From Diplodia intermedia (lineage: Eukaryota; Ascomycota; Dothideomycetes; Botryosphaeriales; Botryosphaeriaceae): 64,000 bases of DNA. Below the pieces are notes generated by a model that had not been told where the DNA came from, did not search any database, and saw only the letters and a list, made by a program, of their open reading frames with translations. Shown here one piece after another: positions 33,654-45,235 of the stretch. The stretch's first letter is position 1. Each line of letters starts with the position of its first letter. Made by a program: the position numbers and the translations under genes. The stretch spans positions 62,001 through 126,000 of the forward strand of contig JAKEKT010000006.1 of NCBI GenBank assembly GCA_021495925.1. The letters run 5' to 3'.

Positions 33654-34010
33654 TTAGGGCGATTTCGCAAGAGTTGAACCACCCCCTTTTTCAACTTATC
33701 AAGGGCGGATGCATCCAGATGGGGTCTCGTATGAGGGCTGGGGGCGGTTTTAGCGTGACGTAGAGTAACAGGTTGAAGCGCGTGCTCCAACAGTTGGAGC
33801 ACGCGCTTCAACCTGTTAGCCTGCTATCTAGGGTATATTAAGGGTCCTTAGCCAATCCGTAAAAATCTCTAAGGCTACGATTGGCTGTATTCTCCCTTAG
33901 TACCAGCTGATACGCCTGATAGTAGTGGTTGGCGTTATATCATCATACCCCACCCGCCGCCACCTACCCCTTGAATCACCCCTGCTCCAACTCTTGCGAA
34001 ATCGCCCTAA
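33654..34010. mobile_element. Candidate non-autonomous TIR element (MITE-like, 357 bp)
   Basis: 23-bp perfect inverted repeats lie at 33654-33676 (TTAGGGCGATTTCGCAAGAG then TTG) and 33988-34010. If the outer TA pairs are target duplications, the element inserted at TA like fungal Tc1/mariner (Fot/pogo) elements. The interior, about 310 bp, has no open frame but contains a 53-bp palindrome whose core (GTTGGAGCA) repeats sequence next to the right terminus. Family assignment is inference. Confidence 0.6.
33766..33818. repeat. Perfect palindrome: 26-bp arms, 1-nt centre
   Basis: Left arm 33766-33791 and right arm 33793-33818 are exact reverse complements around a single A at 33792. As RNA or cruciform DNA this would be a very stable hairpin. 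It sits midway in the candidate TIR element. Confidence 0.97.
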
Positions 34011-34314
34011 TGGAGGACAACAGCTACCCGGAGATGTTTTCCTCGGCCCCACTCAGGCCCTCCCTCTCCTTCAACCCTCAACACATCCTGCTGACTTGCA
34101 TACGGTTCCAAAAATCGCCTTGCTTTCTCATCGAATGGATGCCGATTGCTTCTCCGGATTGGCAAGTTCTCGAACGGGGCGGCTGTGGAGAAAAAGTCCG
34201 GCAGTAGTGATTAGGGCGTCGGTGGTCTCCGCCCCGCCACCCGCGCCCGCCCAAACCCTTACGCAACGACCATCTCCGAGATAGGAGACCTCCGCCTCGC
34301 TCCATTCCCCCGCC

Positions 34315-34321
34315 TATATAA
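34315..34321 (+). promoter_or_regulatory. TATA box of the XanA-like gene
   Basis: TATATAA lies 60 bp upstream of the ATG at 34381, followed by a C/T-rich and CAA-rich leader typical of well-expressed fungal genes. Confidence 0.6.
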
Positions 34322-34380
34322 CCTTCACCCCAAGCTCTCTCCCATCTCTACCAAACAAGAACACTACAGAAGTACTCAAA

Positions 34381-35652
34381 ATGCCTCACTCCGTATCTCC
34401 CGCTGTCCAGCCCCTCCCCAAGGCTCCCGGCTCCGACATCGACTTCGGCGCCGTCGTGACCGGCCTTGATGTGGAGAACATGAGCGGTAAGTCATGAATA
34501 AAACGTGACCGAGACTTGATGAAATGGGTTCTACGCAAATAAGGGTGCACTCCGGGGATCGGTAACCACCTTGGGTAAGTACATGAATGCCAAACCGCCA
34601 GCGCAACAACATCAGGCTGACATGGCCCCACAGATGCCGACTTCGACTTCCTCCACGACGCCCTGTACCGCAACAGCGTCGTCGTCGTCAAGACCTCGCC
34701 GCAGCTGTCGCCGAAGGCCCAGTACGAGTTGACCCAGCGCTTCGACCCGTCCTCGTCCAACTACGGCCACGGCAAGACGCTCGACGCCAAGCGCTCCGTC
34801 CTGCACCCGGACCTCAAGACCATCCCGCACCAGCCGCAGGTCCAGGTCATCGGCAACGGCTTCGTGCCATCGTACGAAGGCCTCACCGACATCCAGCTGC
34901 GCCACCCGCACCACCGCAAGTTCCACAAGACGCACGTGCCCGACGCCGACGACCTGGCCTTCACCCGCTTCTTCCGCTGGCACATCGACGCCGCCCTGTA
35001 CGCCCTCAACCCGCCGCGCGTGACGTCGCTGCTGGCCGTGCGCGTGCCCAAGGGCCGCCGCCAGACGTGCCGCTACGACGACGGCTCCGGCGACGAGCTC
35101 GACGTCCCGCTCGGCACCACCGCCTTCGTCAGCGGCTACCGCATGTACGACCTGCTCTCCGCCGCCGACAAGGATTTCGTGCGCACCAGCAAGGTCGAGT
35201 ACGCCCCGCACCCCTACGTCTGGATGTCGACCGCCGCCTCGCGCTCCACCGGCCTCGGCATGATCAGCGAAGGCAAGGAGCTGCCCGAGGCCGAGCTGCC
35301 GCCCGTCGAGCAGGACAAGATCATGGTCCTGCCCATGTGCTGGAAGAACCCCGTGACGGGCCGTCTGGCCCTGCAGGTCCACCCCAGCGCCGTGCGCAAG
35401 ATCCATCTCGCCGACGGTAGTGTGATTGACGACCTCGACACTGTGCGCGAGACCGTGTACCGCCTGCAGCGCCCGGCCATCGCGCCGCAGTACGTCTACC
35501 CGCATGACTGGGAAGAGGGCGACTTGGTGCTGTTCAACAACCAGGGCGTTATCCACTCGGTCGTCGGTGCCTTCGCCGAGGACGAGGTCAGGTTGTTTAG
35601 GCAGTGCAACTTGGCCGCCAGCAAGAGACCGATGGGGCCTGATGACGAGTAG
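34381..35652 (+). CDS. xanA: Fe(II)/2-oxoglutarate-dependent xanthine dioxygenase, XanA type (374 aa)
   Basis: Exons 34381-34486 and 34634-35652 give 374 residues, close to the ~370 of characterised XanA. TauD-type fold. The iron ligands are visible as H152 and D154 (FFRWHIDAALY) and H343 (QGVIHSVVG), with a downstream Arg (RLFRQCN) for 2-oxoglutarate. The NPPRVTSL and YDDGSGDEL blocks are those I associate with the xanthine hydroxylase branch rather than taurine dioxygenases. The expected reaction is xanthine + O2 + 2-oxoglutarate to uric acid + succinate + CO2, in cytosolic purine catabolism, bypassing molybdenum-dependent xanthine dehydrogenase. No other purine gene is adjacent. The 147-bp intron is long, but no better exon within it was found. 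Confidence 0.87.
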
Positions 35653-35866
35653 GACGAGACGAAGAGACTGGCTTCATTACTTTGCTCTGTTGTTCCACTT
35701 TCATCCATTCACAGCTCGTCTTTGCTGGTAGATAGCGCGTTCTGAATTATTGAAGTTTTTACATTATGATATCGCCCCTACGCCAACAATGACCGTGCCC
35801 AACGCCGAGGTTCTTTTCACCGCATCCCGTTCTTCAGCCCTTCTTCCATCTCACGTCAAACACCCC

Positions 35867-38149
35867 TCAAAGCTTCAGCTCCCCATTCTTAATCCGCGCG
35901 TAGTCTTCCTCCCTGAAACGCACATAGCGGTCCCCACCCGGCGGCAGCCAATACAGCCGATCTCCCGTCTCCTCCACCTTGGCCACCTCCATCCCCTCCT
36001 CCTTCAACCTCCCCTTCTGCATCTTCAACGTCCCCGTGTAATCCAGCTTCGGCGTCACCCTCACAAACACGGGCACCGCATATCGCGGCAGCGACTTGAC
36101 CGCGTGCTCCGCCAGGCCCTTGAAGTCAAAGGCCTCCTCGTCGGCGATGCCGTCGGCGAAGGTGATGGCGGCCGCACCGCAACGGCCGTCGGCATGCGGC
36201 ACGGCGACGCCGTACACGTTGGCCTCGGCGACCTGGGCGAAGGCGCCGACGACGTCGGAGACCTCGTTGGTGGAGACGTTTTCGGCTTTCCAGCGGAAAG
36301 TGTCGCCGAGGCGGTCGACGAAGAAGAGGCGGCCTTCGGCGTCGAGGCGGATCATGTCGCCGGAGCGGAACCACCTAACGAAGAGACGGTGACGTTAGCA
36401 AAGATATCAACGAAGAAGATGAGCCAAGGGAGGAGGGAAGAAAAAACCCACAGATCGCCCTTCTCAAACACGCCCTCGACCTTCCTCTTCTCGCCCGCGC
36501 CGGGATTCCCGTAATACCCCGCGAACCCGTCGTCCGGCTGCGCGCGATCCATCCTTTGCAGCCACTCCCCAGGCTCGCCGTCCTTACACCTCACCGCCCA
36601 CCCCCGCGGGCCCCTCACCAGCTCGCCCTCCGCATCGACCCGCACAATCGCGCTCCTCCCGCGATTCCTCACGCGCCACAGCCTCCCCCGCAGCGCCAAC
36701 GCATGCCTCGTAAACTCGCCACGATTCACATTCACCGTCCCCGCCAGACCATCCGTCGCCCCATACAGCTCCGCAATGGCCTCGACGCCAAACCGCTCGC
36801 GGAACTTCTCCCACACATCCGGCCGCATGCCGTTGCCCCACGCCAGCCGCACATCGTGGTCTCTATCCCGCACCGGATCGGGCGGGGCGTTGAGCAGGTA
36901 GCGGCACAGCTCGCCGACGTACTGCACGGCGTCGGCGCGGGATGCGCGGACCTCGGGCCAGAAGCGGGCGTGCGAGAAGCGCCGGCCGAGCGCGACGGTG
37001 CCGCCGGCGTGCAGGAGGGCGAGCGTGCAGAGGCCGTGCGCGGCGATGTGGTAGAGCGGCATGCACGTGTACATGCGGCTGCGCGGGGAGAGGTTGAGGG
37101 ACCGCGCGACCATGTGCCCGATCAGCAGGTCTTTGCCTGTCGAGATCTGCGTCGCTTTTGGGAGGCCCGTCGTGCCGGATGTGTAGATGAGGGCGCGTAG
37201 GTCGTGGGGGGTGAGGGTGGCGGTGAGGGTGGCGGGGATCGCGGGGGGTGGTGTCGGGGAGAGGAAGGTGGTGGTGAGGGTGGGGGTGTAGTAGAGTGTT
37301 TGGACCTGGGTAGGGTTGTTAGGATCGCGGGTGTTTGTTCACTTCTTCTTTTTGCGGTTTCTTTTTTTCCCGGGGATAGGGGGAGGAAGTGGGGGGGACG
37401 TACTCCGGTGGCCTTGAGTTCGGCCTCGTGTGGCTCGACCAATGGCTTCGTCTCGACATCGCACAGCAGGTACCGGCATTCGCAGAGCTGCAGGTACGCG
37501 AGGAACAGGGAGAATATGTCAGCGCAAGGATTCGTTTTCCCCAAGTCTCCGACGCGGACTCGCACGGGAACAACTCACCGTCACGCAGTGCACCAGCGCC
37601 TTGCTAGTCAGGTTGCAGTTGATGAAGCTCGGCACGGCGCCAATGGCATCGAGCGCGAACCACAGAATCATGTACTCGGGGCTGTTGCCGCCGTCGAGCG
37701 CGACGATCTCGCGGACCGCGACGCCCAGGTCGTCCTTGAGCCAGCGCGCCGCGCGGCGCACGTCGCGCAGGAACTGCGCATACGTCCACTCGCGCCGGTC
37801 GACGGCGCTCGCGGCGTCGAAGATCAGAAAGGGGTGGTCGGGCTGGCGCGCGGCCTGCTCCTCGAGCACGTGGTGGTTGAGCAGCCGCTTCTTGTACGAG
37901 CGCGTCAGGATGTAGGCGGCTGCCACGGGCGTCAGCAGCTCGCCGCGCAGGTCGTGCGCGATGTGGAACTTGGCGTTGAGGTAGGCGGCCGCGCTGGTGG
38001 CGGCGGCGGCGGCTGCCGCTGCGGCGGCAATGGGGACTATCGGCGTTATCGAACTAGGTGTTAGCTTTGCCGGGTTCAAGCTTTTTCTCCAATAGGCTGT
38101 GGCGGGCGGCGGATTCTTGGGGGCGAGGCGCAGGCAGCATACCGGGCAT
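35867..38149 (-). CDS. FAT1/FATP-type very-long-chain acyl-CoA synthetase (636 aa)
   Basis: Exons 38149-38143, 38036-37579, 37487-37404, 37305-36452 and 36374-35867 give 636 residues, typical for FAT1/FATP proteins. The N-terminus is an Ala-rich hydrophobic helix followed by YLNAKFHIAHDL, as in membrane-attached fungal FATPs. The AMP-binding motif YTSGTTGLPK lies at 224-233, YGATDG marks the next adenylation motif, and GDTFRWKAENVST plus the C-terminal TLKMQKGRLKEEG are FATP hallmarks. It should activate or import long and very-long-chain fatty acids at peroxisome, ER or plasma membrane. The first exon is only 7 nt (ATGCCCG); it was chosen because it gives a short conserved-looking N-terminus and a CTAAC branch site, but an alternative upstream start cannot be excluded. 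Confidence 0.88.
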
Positions 38150-38967
38150 GTCAAGGAGGATCCAGGGCTCTCCAACGACGTGTGAGAGGGAGGAGAGAAG
38201 GAGGAGAGGAGAACGGGGGCCTGGCTGACGGCAGCATGGCCGTGATAGTGGAGCTTTGGGCGGAGCTCCGTTGATTGACGTGCATTGCTACTGGCGCTTG
38301 GAGCCTCGGCTGAGCGGGCGCGCCGCAGAGTCATCAATCCTTCAGTTAGTCTGATCATTCCAGTCGGCACTCGGTTCTGTAAACACGTAGCATGGACAGT
38401 TTCTAGATTTTTCTGGGTTATTGCAGGGAGGTGGTGCAACACTGGAGCGTCGCGTGGAGCTATCGCCAACGGTTACGGGCGTAACAGGAAGTGAGGCAAG
38501 AGGACCCGCTGGCGTGTGGCGTCGGTGTTGGCCGTTGGTTTCAGCCACGCGACTGCGCCAGCCCGCTGTCACGCTCGCATCCCCCGCATTTCTACCCCAC
38601 AATTCTCTATTGTTTGTCTTCTTCCTTGGACCGTTGCCAGTTCTTGGCTTAATCAGCCGAGAACTCAATATCAGTTCATCATCGCATTGCCACAGATGAT
38701 GTTGCGAAAGCGGGAGGCATTTGAAGGGGTACAGTCGAACAGAGTCGGGCCACGGAACAAATAATGGAGCTCAATACCGATCGGAAAGGAATGCTGAAAA
38801 GAATGTTCGCCCGATAAACCTGGCACGAGACTCCCTTGTTGAGAATCCCTTTTGTTGTCGTAGTCGGATTCATCACTTAGGTAGTAGTGTACCTGTTGGG
38901 GTTGTAGGGTCTCAGTGGGTCCTATTGAGCATCAAAAGCGTGGATCGTGACAGACAGTCAGTACTCC

Positions 38968-40852
38968 TCAAAGCTCCGCGTGTGTCTTGACGCGCAGTTT
39001 CCCCAGCAGGTTGCGCCTATGCCACCAACTGCGATAGCGCTTCCCGCAGAAAAACAGCGGCGGCGTCGACAGCACCAGCGCAAACCCCACCCCACCCATG
39101 ACGTAAAACACCTGCGCCGGCCCCGCCCTCGCCGTCCAATCGTTCACAAAGTAACTGAAGCCGTAAAACACAAAATTCTTAAACACCATCCCGATGATGA
39201 ACACCTCGCTCGACATGTCGCGATACGCGTCGATGCCATACGCCCCCGCCGCGATCGCCACGCACAAGATGCCAAACACATCCAGCCCGTGCGCGGCCGC
39301 GGTCGCGTAGTACGACGCGTGCGCCTGCGCCAGGTGCCCGAACAGCATCAGGCCGGCGCCCATGAGCAGCCCGGGCGCCGCCAGCAGCAGCCGGTACTCG
39401 GGCTCGTAGACGCCGCCGTTGCGCCGCGCCGCCCACGCGATGAGCGGGTCGCTGGCGGCGCCCGCCGCGAGCGCGCCGAGCAGCCCGCCGACGAAGGGCC
39501 CCAGCGAGAGGTAGCCGACGCCCGACGCGGATAGTAGGTACGGCGGCGCCGAGAAGAGCTGCGCCATGATGTACGATTGCGCCACTACGAAGGCGACTGC
39601 CATGCCCGACGCCAGCACGATCCAGAGCACGGCCAGGTTGAGGCATACGGCGAAGGGGGCGAGGGTGAGTTGGAGGAGGTTGTCGCGCGTGTAGGTGCCG
39701 GTGAAGATGGCGGTCTGTTGCCAGAAGGTTTTGGCGCGGGGGACGGCGGTGGTGGTTGTGCCGTGCTGTTGTGTGGGGGACTCGAGGGCTTCGATGTGGG
39801 TGCTGTCCTGGGGTGTTTTGGTGGTCAGGGCCGGGGCGCCGTCGGTGGAGAGTTCGTCGATTTCGTAGCGGCGGTCGCGGATGTACTGCGTCTCGGGCAC
39901 GAAGAGGAGGAGGAGGACGCATTGGACGGCGGCGAAGGGGATCTGAACGATTTGGGTCAGTCGGCCGATGCTCCATCCGAGGGTCGGTACCAATGACTTA
40001 CGAACATATGGAAGAGATACTTCCACCCGAGATTCGCGGTTATGGGCCCGCAGATGACGGCGGAGAAGTTCGACGCCGCGCCCATGATGAACTGCATCAT
40101 TGCCATGAAGTGCCCGCGCTCATGGACAAAATAGAGGTCTCCGATCATGGAGATGATAAGGCTCTCAAAGGCGGAGATGCTGAAGCCCTGAACTATACGC
40201 GCGGCGAGGAGTGTATTGTACGTGTTCGCACATGAGCCGATGATGGTACCGATGAGCCCGAACAGTGAGGAGAGGAGGAACATTGGCCGCTTGCCCCATT
40301 TGCGCGAACAGGCAGAGATGAAAGGGCCGGTCGCTCCCACAACCAAGAGTACTGATAAGAGTAAGTGGCTGTTGCGTAGCCATTTGCGGTGCACTCACGA
40401 TAGCCGGATATAACGGTGATGTCTCCAATTGGCCGATTAAACTCTGTAGCAATCACGACGAGCCCGGGACTGAGTAGTGGAGCTTTATTGAGTCAGTCAG
40501 AAGCTTGCGGATGCGAATATGGTTGCTTACCAACGGTTGCAGCGTACAGAACTGCGCCAAAGCCGACAATGAGCATCATGATCAATTTCTTCGTCGACGA
40601 GAAATTCAAAGGATCATTTGGGTCGTCCGAACTAAAGCAATTGTCAGCCTGAATTCCCATCCAGGTATTTCCTCTCTTGTAGTACACCACTCACGGTTGA
40701 GGGACAAGCACGATGTGCGCATGTCTGCCAGTGCCATGCTTCAGCCCTTCCACCCTGTACTGGTCAAATTCCGGTGCCTGTTGCTCTTCGAGTACGACGG
40801 TCGCAGGCACATGGAGGAGATGCTTGTCCTCCAAAATCCCGAGAAACCCCAT
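38968..40852 (-). CDS. MFS transporter, DHA1-like (555 aa)
   Basis: Exons 40852-40695, 40631-40531, 40482-40399, 40351-40002 and 39942-38968 give 555 residues. The hydrophilic N-terminus has MGFLGILEDKHLLHVP and, after the first intron, SDDPNDPLNF, the usual opening of fungal drug/metabolite H+ antiporters. About 12 hydrophobic segments follow, with RKWGKRP in the loop between helices 2 and 3 (MFS motif A position) and a long charged central loop (YEIDELSTDG region). It probably exports a small molecule at the plasma membrane; the substrate is unknown. The four introns (47-63 bp) are short and clean, and the frame sums exactly. Confidence 0.9.
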
Positions 40853-41557
40853 CTCCGTGTGATTGGGTCAGAAAACGCAACGAAGAAATTGGTGAGCTTG
40901 ATAGGAACGCACTGCGGGACGGAGCTGTCTTGTACTCCGACTTATACGCATGGGCTGCATTCGTCGACGTAAGCAAGAGATTTCGGCAGTCGGAGACAAA
41001 TTTGAAGAGCGAAGGCGTGAATGGGGTCGCGGCTGGGGAACAGTTGGGGAAACTTGAAGGCCCCTCGTCCATGATTTAGCTTGGCATCCCCGCACGACCT
41101 TCCTAAAAACGCCCCTCAATCAATGCGCTCAGAGATAGAGGCCGATCTTGGCTACGTTAGGTGACCTGAATCTGAGCAGGGGTTCAAATGTGGGGTCAAC
41201 TTCAGTCTTCATTTACTCGTCCCAGCTAACGAGGTGACGGGTTCAATGCGCGAATTCTTATTGCTACTTGCTTCCGGGTTAATGCAAATTCCATATTCAT
41301 CCAGAAAGGCATGAGAGCACATGTAAGCCACGACGAGGACGAACAGTTGCAGGGATAGAGTTACAGTCCTGGCTCGGAGGTGCAGTTGTGGCAGAAATCT
41401 TGATTCTTTTGGCCTGTATTTCACTCATAGTCATGAAAATTCTGGCCTACGAGATGACATATGCGAGACAAAATATCATGCATCTTTCTATAAGTCTATT
41501 TACTGCGAAGCGTTCCCGAACCGCACTCCGGCCCCAACTCCTGACAGTGTCTTATGT
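40853..41557. other. Intergenic region
   Basis: Upstream of the MFS gene and of the DUF3176 relic. No gene, repeat or clear promoter motif was seen. Confidence 0.45.
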
Positions 41558-43354
41558 TTGAAGACGTCAGATAAATCGATGATTAAAAAATATGGTAGAT
41601 ACCTCGACAAGAGCATGGAAAAGGTTGATAAAATCTTGAGCAATTCCTGGCACTGGGAAGTCGGTTGCGTGATTTTCAGAACCGCATGCATCATGTCAGT
41701 TGTCATCATCCTGGTACAGGCAGATGGGAAAGTCTTGAGCGAGTGGAGTCTTCCCATCCAGCCCAACTCTCTCGTATCCATTTTCATTATTGTCGAAAAC
41801 TCTGCGCTGATGCTCTCTATCGGTCGGTGAGTGCATCCGTCAGGCCAGATAGATATACTTCTGGCGGGGCTCCCATCCTTTGATCCAGCTTCAGATTTAC
41901 GACGAAGCAAGCCGAGGACCTTGGGGCGCCTTGCAGCTCCTTCGGCGGAGGCATTGGACAGACTGGATCGCATTCATCGGCGCTGCTTTGGTCATTGCGT
42001 CTATGGCACTGGACCCGTTCGCGCGGCAGATAATTGCGTTTCTCAAAAGACTGGTTGAATCTCGAGAAGGAATTGCAGAACTGGCCGCGGCGTAGGTTCT
42101 CGATACCGTCCAAGATGTTCCAATGCAAGGCGCCATCCTGAACGGAATCTACCTCTCGAGCCCAGCTTCGGCCACGTTCGACAGTACAACTCCAATATGC
42201 TTCTGGCCGCAATCCGTTGTATTCCTTGGACTTTTCAGCTCATGTCGCAACTTGACGCCTATGATCGAACCGAGCTGTGAGACTAGCCCTGGTCCTTTGA
42301 CGCCAACCAAGAATGAGACATGGACGTTCAAGTCGGCGAATTGCTCCTACCGCATCAACGAAAACATCACGCTCAACACTCACATACAGAGTATCGACTT
42401 CCCGGCTGCAGAGCCTCGTCCTACAGAGCACACCGGTCAGTGGACACAGATCAAAATGGTTGCACCAACACTGAGCCAGGGGCTTGGTCGAAACATATCT
42501 TCCACCACAAGATTCATTGCAACGACTCTTGCGTACATCACCCAGTCTGAAGAAGATCAACCGTACCATTCAGAGGTCACGCCGGAGTGCTTGGCCCCCG
42601 AGATCACTGCATGCGGGCTGTACTGGTGTGGCCAAGTCTACACCGGCGCCATCGTCAGCGACGGGTCCACGCGCGACTTCTCTCCAGACGCAGTCTCCCA
42701 AGTCGACCGGAATCTCTACGCGAACCGCGAGGTGGTGTTCCTACAGACCGACAACGGCTATTGCGACGATCTGACCGTCCCGCCATCCAACGGCGCCGAT
42801 TTTCCCGACGACGCGAGGGTCTTTGCCGTCAGCCCCGGTGCATCGATTCAAGTCAGCCTCGTCCTCAATACGCTATTCAATATGACCCAAAAAAAAGGGC
42901 GCGAGCAGTTCCCCAAGTTTTCCGACAGGGATAGAGGGTGGTATGGGCTCGCGAATGCCATCTTCGGGGACAGGGACTTGCCGCTCACGTTCAGCAGCAT
43001 CGCTGCGAGCATGACGGAGCATGTGCGCACGTCGAACTTATTCGAGCTACATGGCCCTCGGGGCTGGCGATACATAGCGAGACTTTTGTCCATGTGAGAT
43101 GATCTTGGGTGGTTTTTCCTTTGGCTGTTCTCTCCTTCTTCCTTTTATACCTTGCTGTGGCGGTGCTTGTCAACAAGGGCGCCGGAGCTCTGCTGTGGAA
43201 AGCGTCGAGCATTTCTCTGTTGTTTCACGGTGTGGATGGATGGGATACTCAGAGACGAACGCAGCCTGGCGTCGATGTCATGAATCAAATTGCGAGTGAC
43301 GAGAGTCGGCAGTTAGTCGATAACATTAACGAGGGAACAGTCTGGCGGGGCTGA
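41558..43354 (+). pseudogene. DUF3176-family membrane protein, disrupted
   Basis: The order of blocks follows the fungal DUF3176 family: WHWEVGCVIF with a first helix and LPIQPNSLVSIFIIVENSAL; IYDEASRGPWGALQL with a second and third helix; a large extracytoplasmic domain rich in Cys and N-glycosylation sites; then a last helix (VFPLAVLSFFLLYLAVAVLV) and KGAGALLWKASSI. It is broken by a +1 frameshift near 41819, TAG at 41850-41852 (where family members usually have Trp), TAG at 42093-42095, and a frameshift between 43097 and 43109. The rest is well preserved, so inactivation looks recent. Confidence 0.85.
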
Positions 43355-43727
43355 TAGTCTCTATCCTTACGGTAGCAGGTTCTATCAGTTCAAGATTTTA
43401 GTATGGACATAGGAGGAATGTAAGGAACCAAAACTTCCGTCATTGCCGGAAGCATAGGACTGAAGAGCCACAGCGTGATTTATCTAGCCTTCGATGGCGT
43501 TTCGACACCCACTGTACGGCTGATAAGGGAAGACAATTCCTATGTGCCAGTCGCGGATTGAACGAAGTCCATTCTTTAGGAGTAAAACTTGGTAACGCAC
43601 TAGATGACACATCAGTGACAGCACTTACCCTAAGCTTCGGTTGAAAGCAACACTTGATTGCTCCAACATGATGTTTGGAAACTGCCATGGCGCCCTTTGC
43701 CACTTGCTGAGGTAAATCCATCTTCCG
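43355..43727. other. Intergenic region
   Basis: Short region between the DUF3176 relic and the end of the uncertain minus-strand gene. Nothing recognisable. Confidence 0.4.
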
Positions 43728-44870
43728 TTAATCCTCTTCTACCAATATCGTCAGAATGATTGCCTGCGATTCACCATCGCGGTCGTGAAAGGTGAGGTCC
43801 AGTCGAGTTGTCCAGTATTTATCCCAGTCATCCGTGTTGTAATTCAGCCAATGTACGCAATCATGTTCCGTCGAGCCTGTAAGAGCAATAAAGTCAGTCA
43901 TTCCCCATGCATGAAACCACATTCAGTTGCGAATGGAACAGCCCAGCAATCATACCCTCGTCGGCTTCTACCTCACCGTCTTGTCCGCGCGACTTTCAAC
44001 AAGCGTGCAAAGGAAGAAGGTAGCTTGCACGCGCGTATACCAAGCTCTGACCTACGGGTGTGAGTCTCGACCCAATGCTTTAGCATTTGATGGCGACCTG
44101 CACCTGTCGTTCCAGTAGTGAGCATAGACAAACCAGCGGGTTTTGAATACTGGAACCAGATCAGCCAAGACTGTCTCCTACCACCAAGGTGATGAACCTG
44201 ACAGCACGACTCCATGCGACCCCCATCCATGTTACGCGACGTGCAGCTGAGAGGATCCGGGGTCGTCACTATGCCATGTATCGTCCTTTTTCCATGAAGG
44301 CGGGTGCTCAGGTGCTTCGATCTGCCGCACCGCTCGTTTTGTTACTCGTGCCTTGGCACTCACAGGCTGGATGCTGACTGTCCTAAGCTGCCCGCGACGA
44401 ACTCCATAGCCAATATACCAGTCTCATGGCGTTCACCTTATTTAAGTGAGGTTTAGAGGATTTCGATCCATCCTGATCTCCGAAGAACTGCCACAGCAGC
44501 GCTGATCTACGGCTGGGAGTTCTAAAGATCAGATGTAACTTTGTCAGCACCGAGAGTGTACTGATGATGCTGATGAAGGAGTGAGTGGTACATGGCTGAG
44601 TGGTTGGTCGATTGCCGCTGCTTACGAGTCAGACGAGCACCGCTACTCCCGTAGAGATCCGTCGTGAAGACCGAGCTCTGGTGCTGTGGTGAGATCTTGT
44701 TGGGGCTTCCGCGACCAAAGTCGAGCGTATCCTCACGCCGCTCCGAGTGCTTGCATTCCTAACAGACCTGTAAGTCAGCGAGGAACAGCTTGCAATTCGT
44801 GAGCACAGGCTCCGGGAATGCCCAACCGCGTGAGGAGCGCACTGAGACGTCTGCCATTCCATCGTATGAT
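43728..44870 (-). CDS. Unresolved multi-exon hypothetical gene or relic
   Basis: Separate stretches look coding on the minus strand and sit next to good splice signals, but I could not join them in one frame. The clearest are a terminal exon 43876-43728 ending at TAA (contains HWLNYNTDDWDKYWTTRLDL and a VEED end), preceded by a GCTGAC-like branch and TTACAG; an internal exon about 44177-44104 (VPVFKTRWFVYAHYWND); and an upstream exon about 44753-44630 (ERREDTLDFGRGSP ... DLYGSSGARL) ending at GTAAGC. A start near 44857 (MADVSVRSSRGWAFPEP) is possible. No family is recognised. It may be a real gene with unusual exons or a decayed one. Confidence 0.35.
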
Positions 44871-45235
44871 TGTAAAGAAGGCGCAATGGTCGGGTTTTCC
44901 ACTGGGCGGGCGCGGCTGTGCGCTGGGTGGGTGAGGTACACGCCGGCAAAGCCCGCGCTCGCCCCGTCACGTGAATTAGGTGCGTAGTACCTAGGGAAGG
45001 AGCCACCCACGAAGCTGCCAGATTGAGCCGTCCATGCCAAGCCGCACAGGCGGAGGCAGATCTTTTAAAACCCACACCCGCCGCTTCTCTTCCTGCTTTC
45101 TCTCTTTGCCTGAAGATTGAATCAAGACCCGACGATTAAATCAAGTGCAATCCCACCTCTTCTTAAGTCAACCTCATCACCAACGACTTCACATCCACAC
45201 CAAATCTTCATCACCTCACCTCACCCACAACAACC
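44871..45235. other. Intergenic region / leader of the RNase H-like gene
   Basis: Divergent upstream region. The last ~120 bases before 45236 are rich in CAA/TCA/ACC and pyrimidines, a typical fungal leader. A CACGTG-like TCACGTGA lies near 44969. Confidence 0.45.

Larger units (their letters stand above)
33481..34380. other. Intergenic region containing an inverted-repeat element
   Basis: Between the Fyv7-like and XanA-like genes. It holds the candidate TIR element (33654-34010), a perfect palindrome inside it, and the xanA promoter with a TATA box. No gene is present. Confidence 0.6.

Noticed and set aside
44629..45075. 148-codon minus-strand frame before the RNase H-like gene
   Set aside because: Ser/Arg/Thr-rich without recognisable features; better splice-bounded fragments overlap it in other frames.
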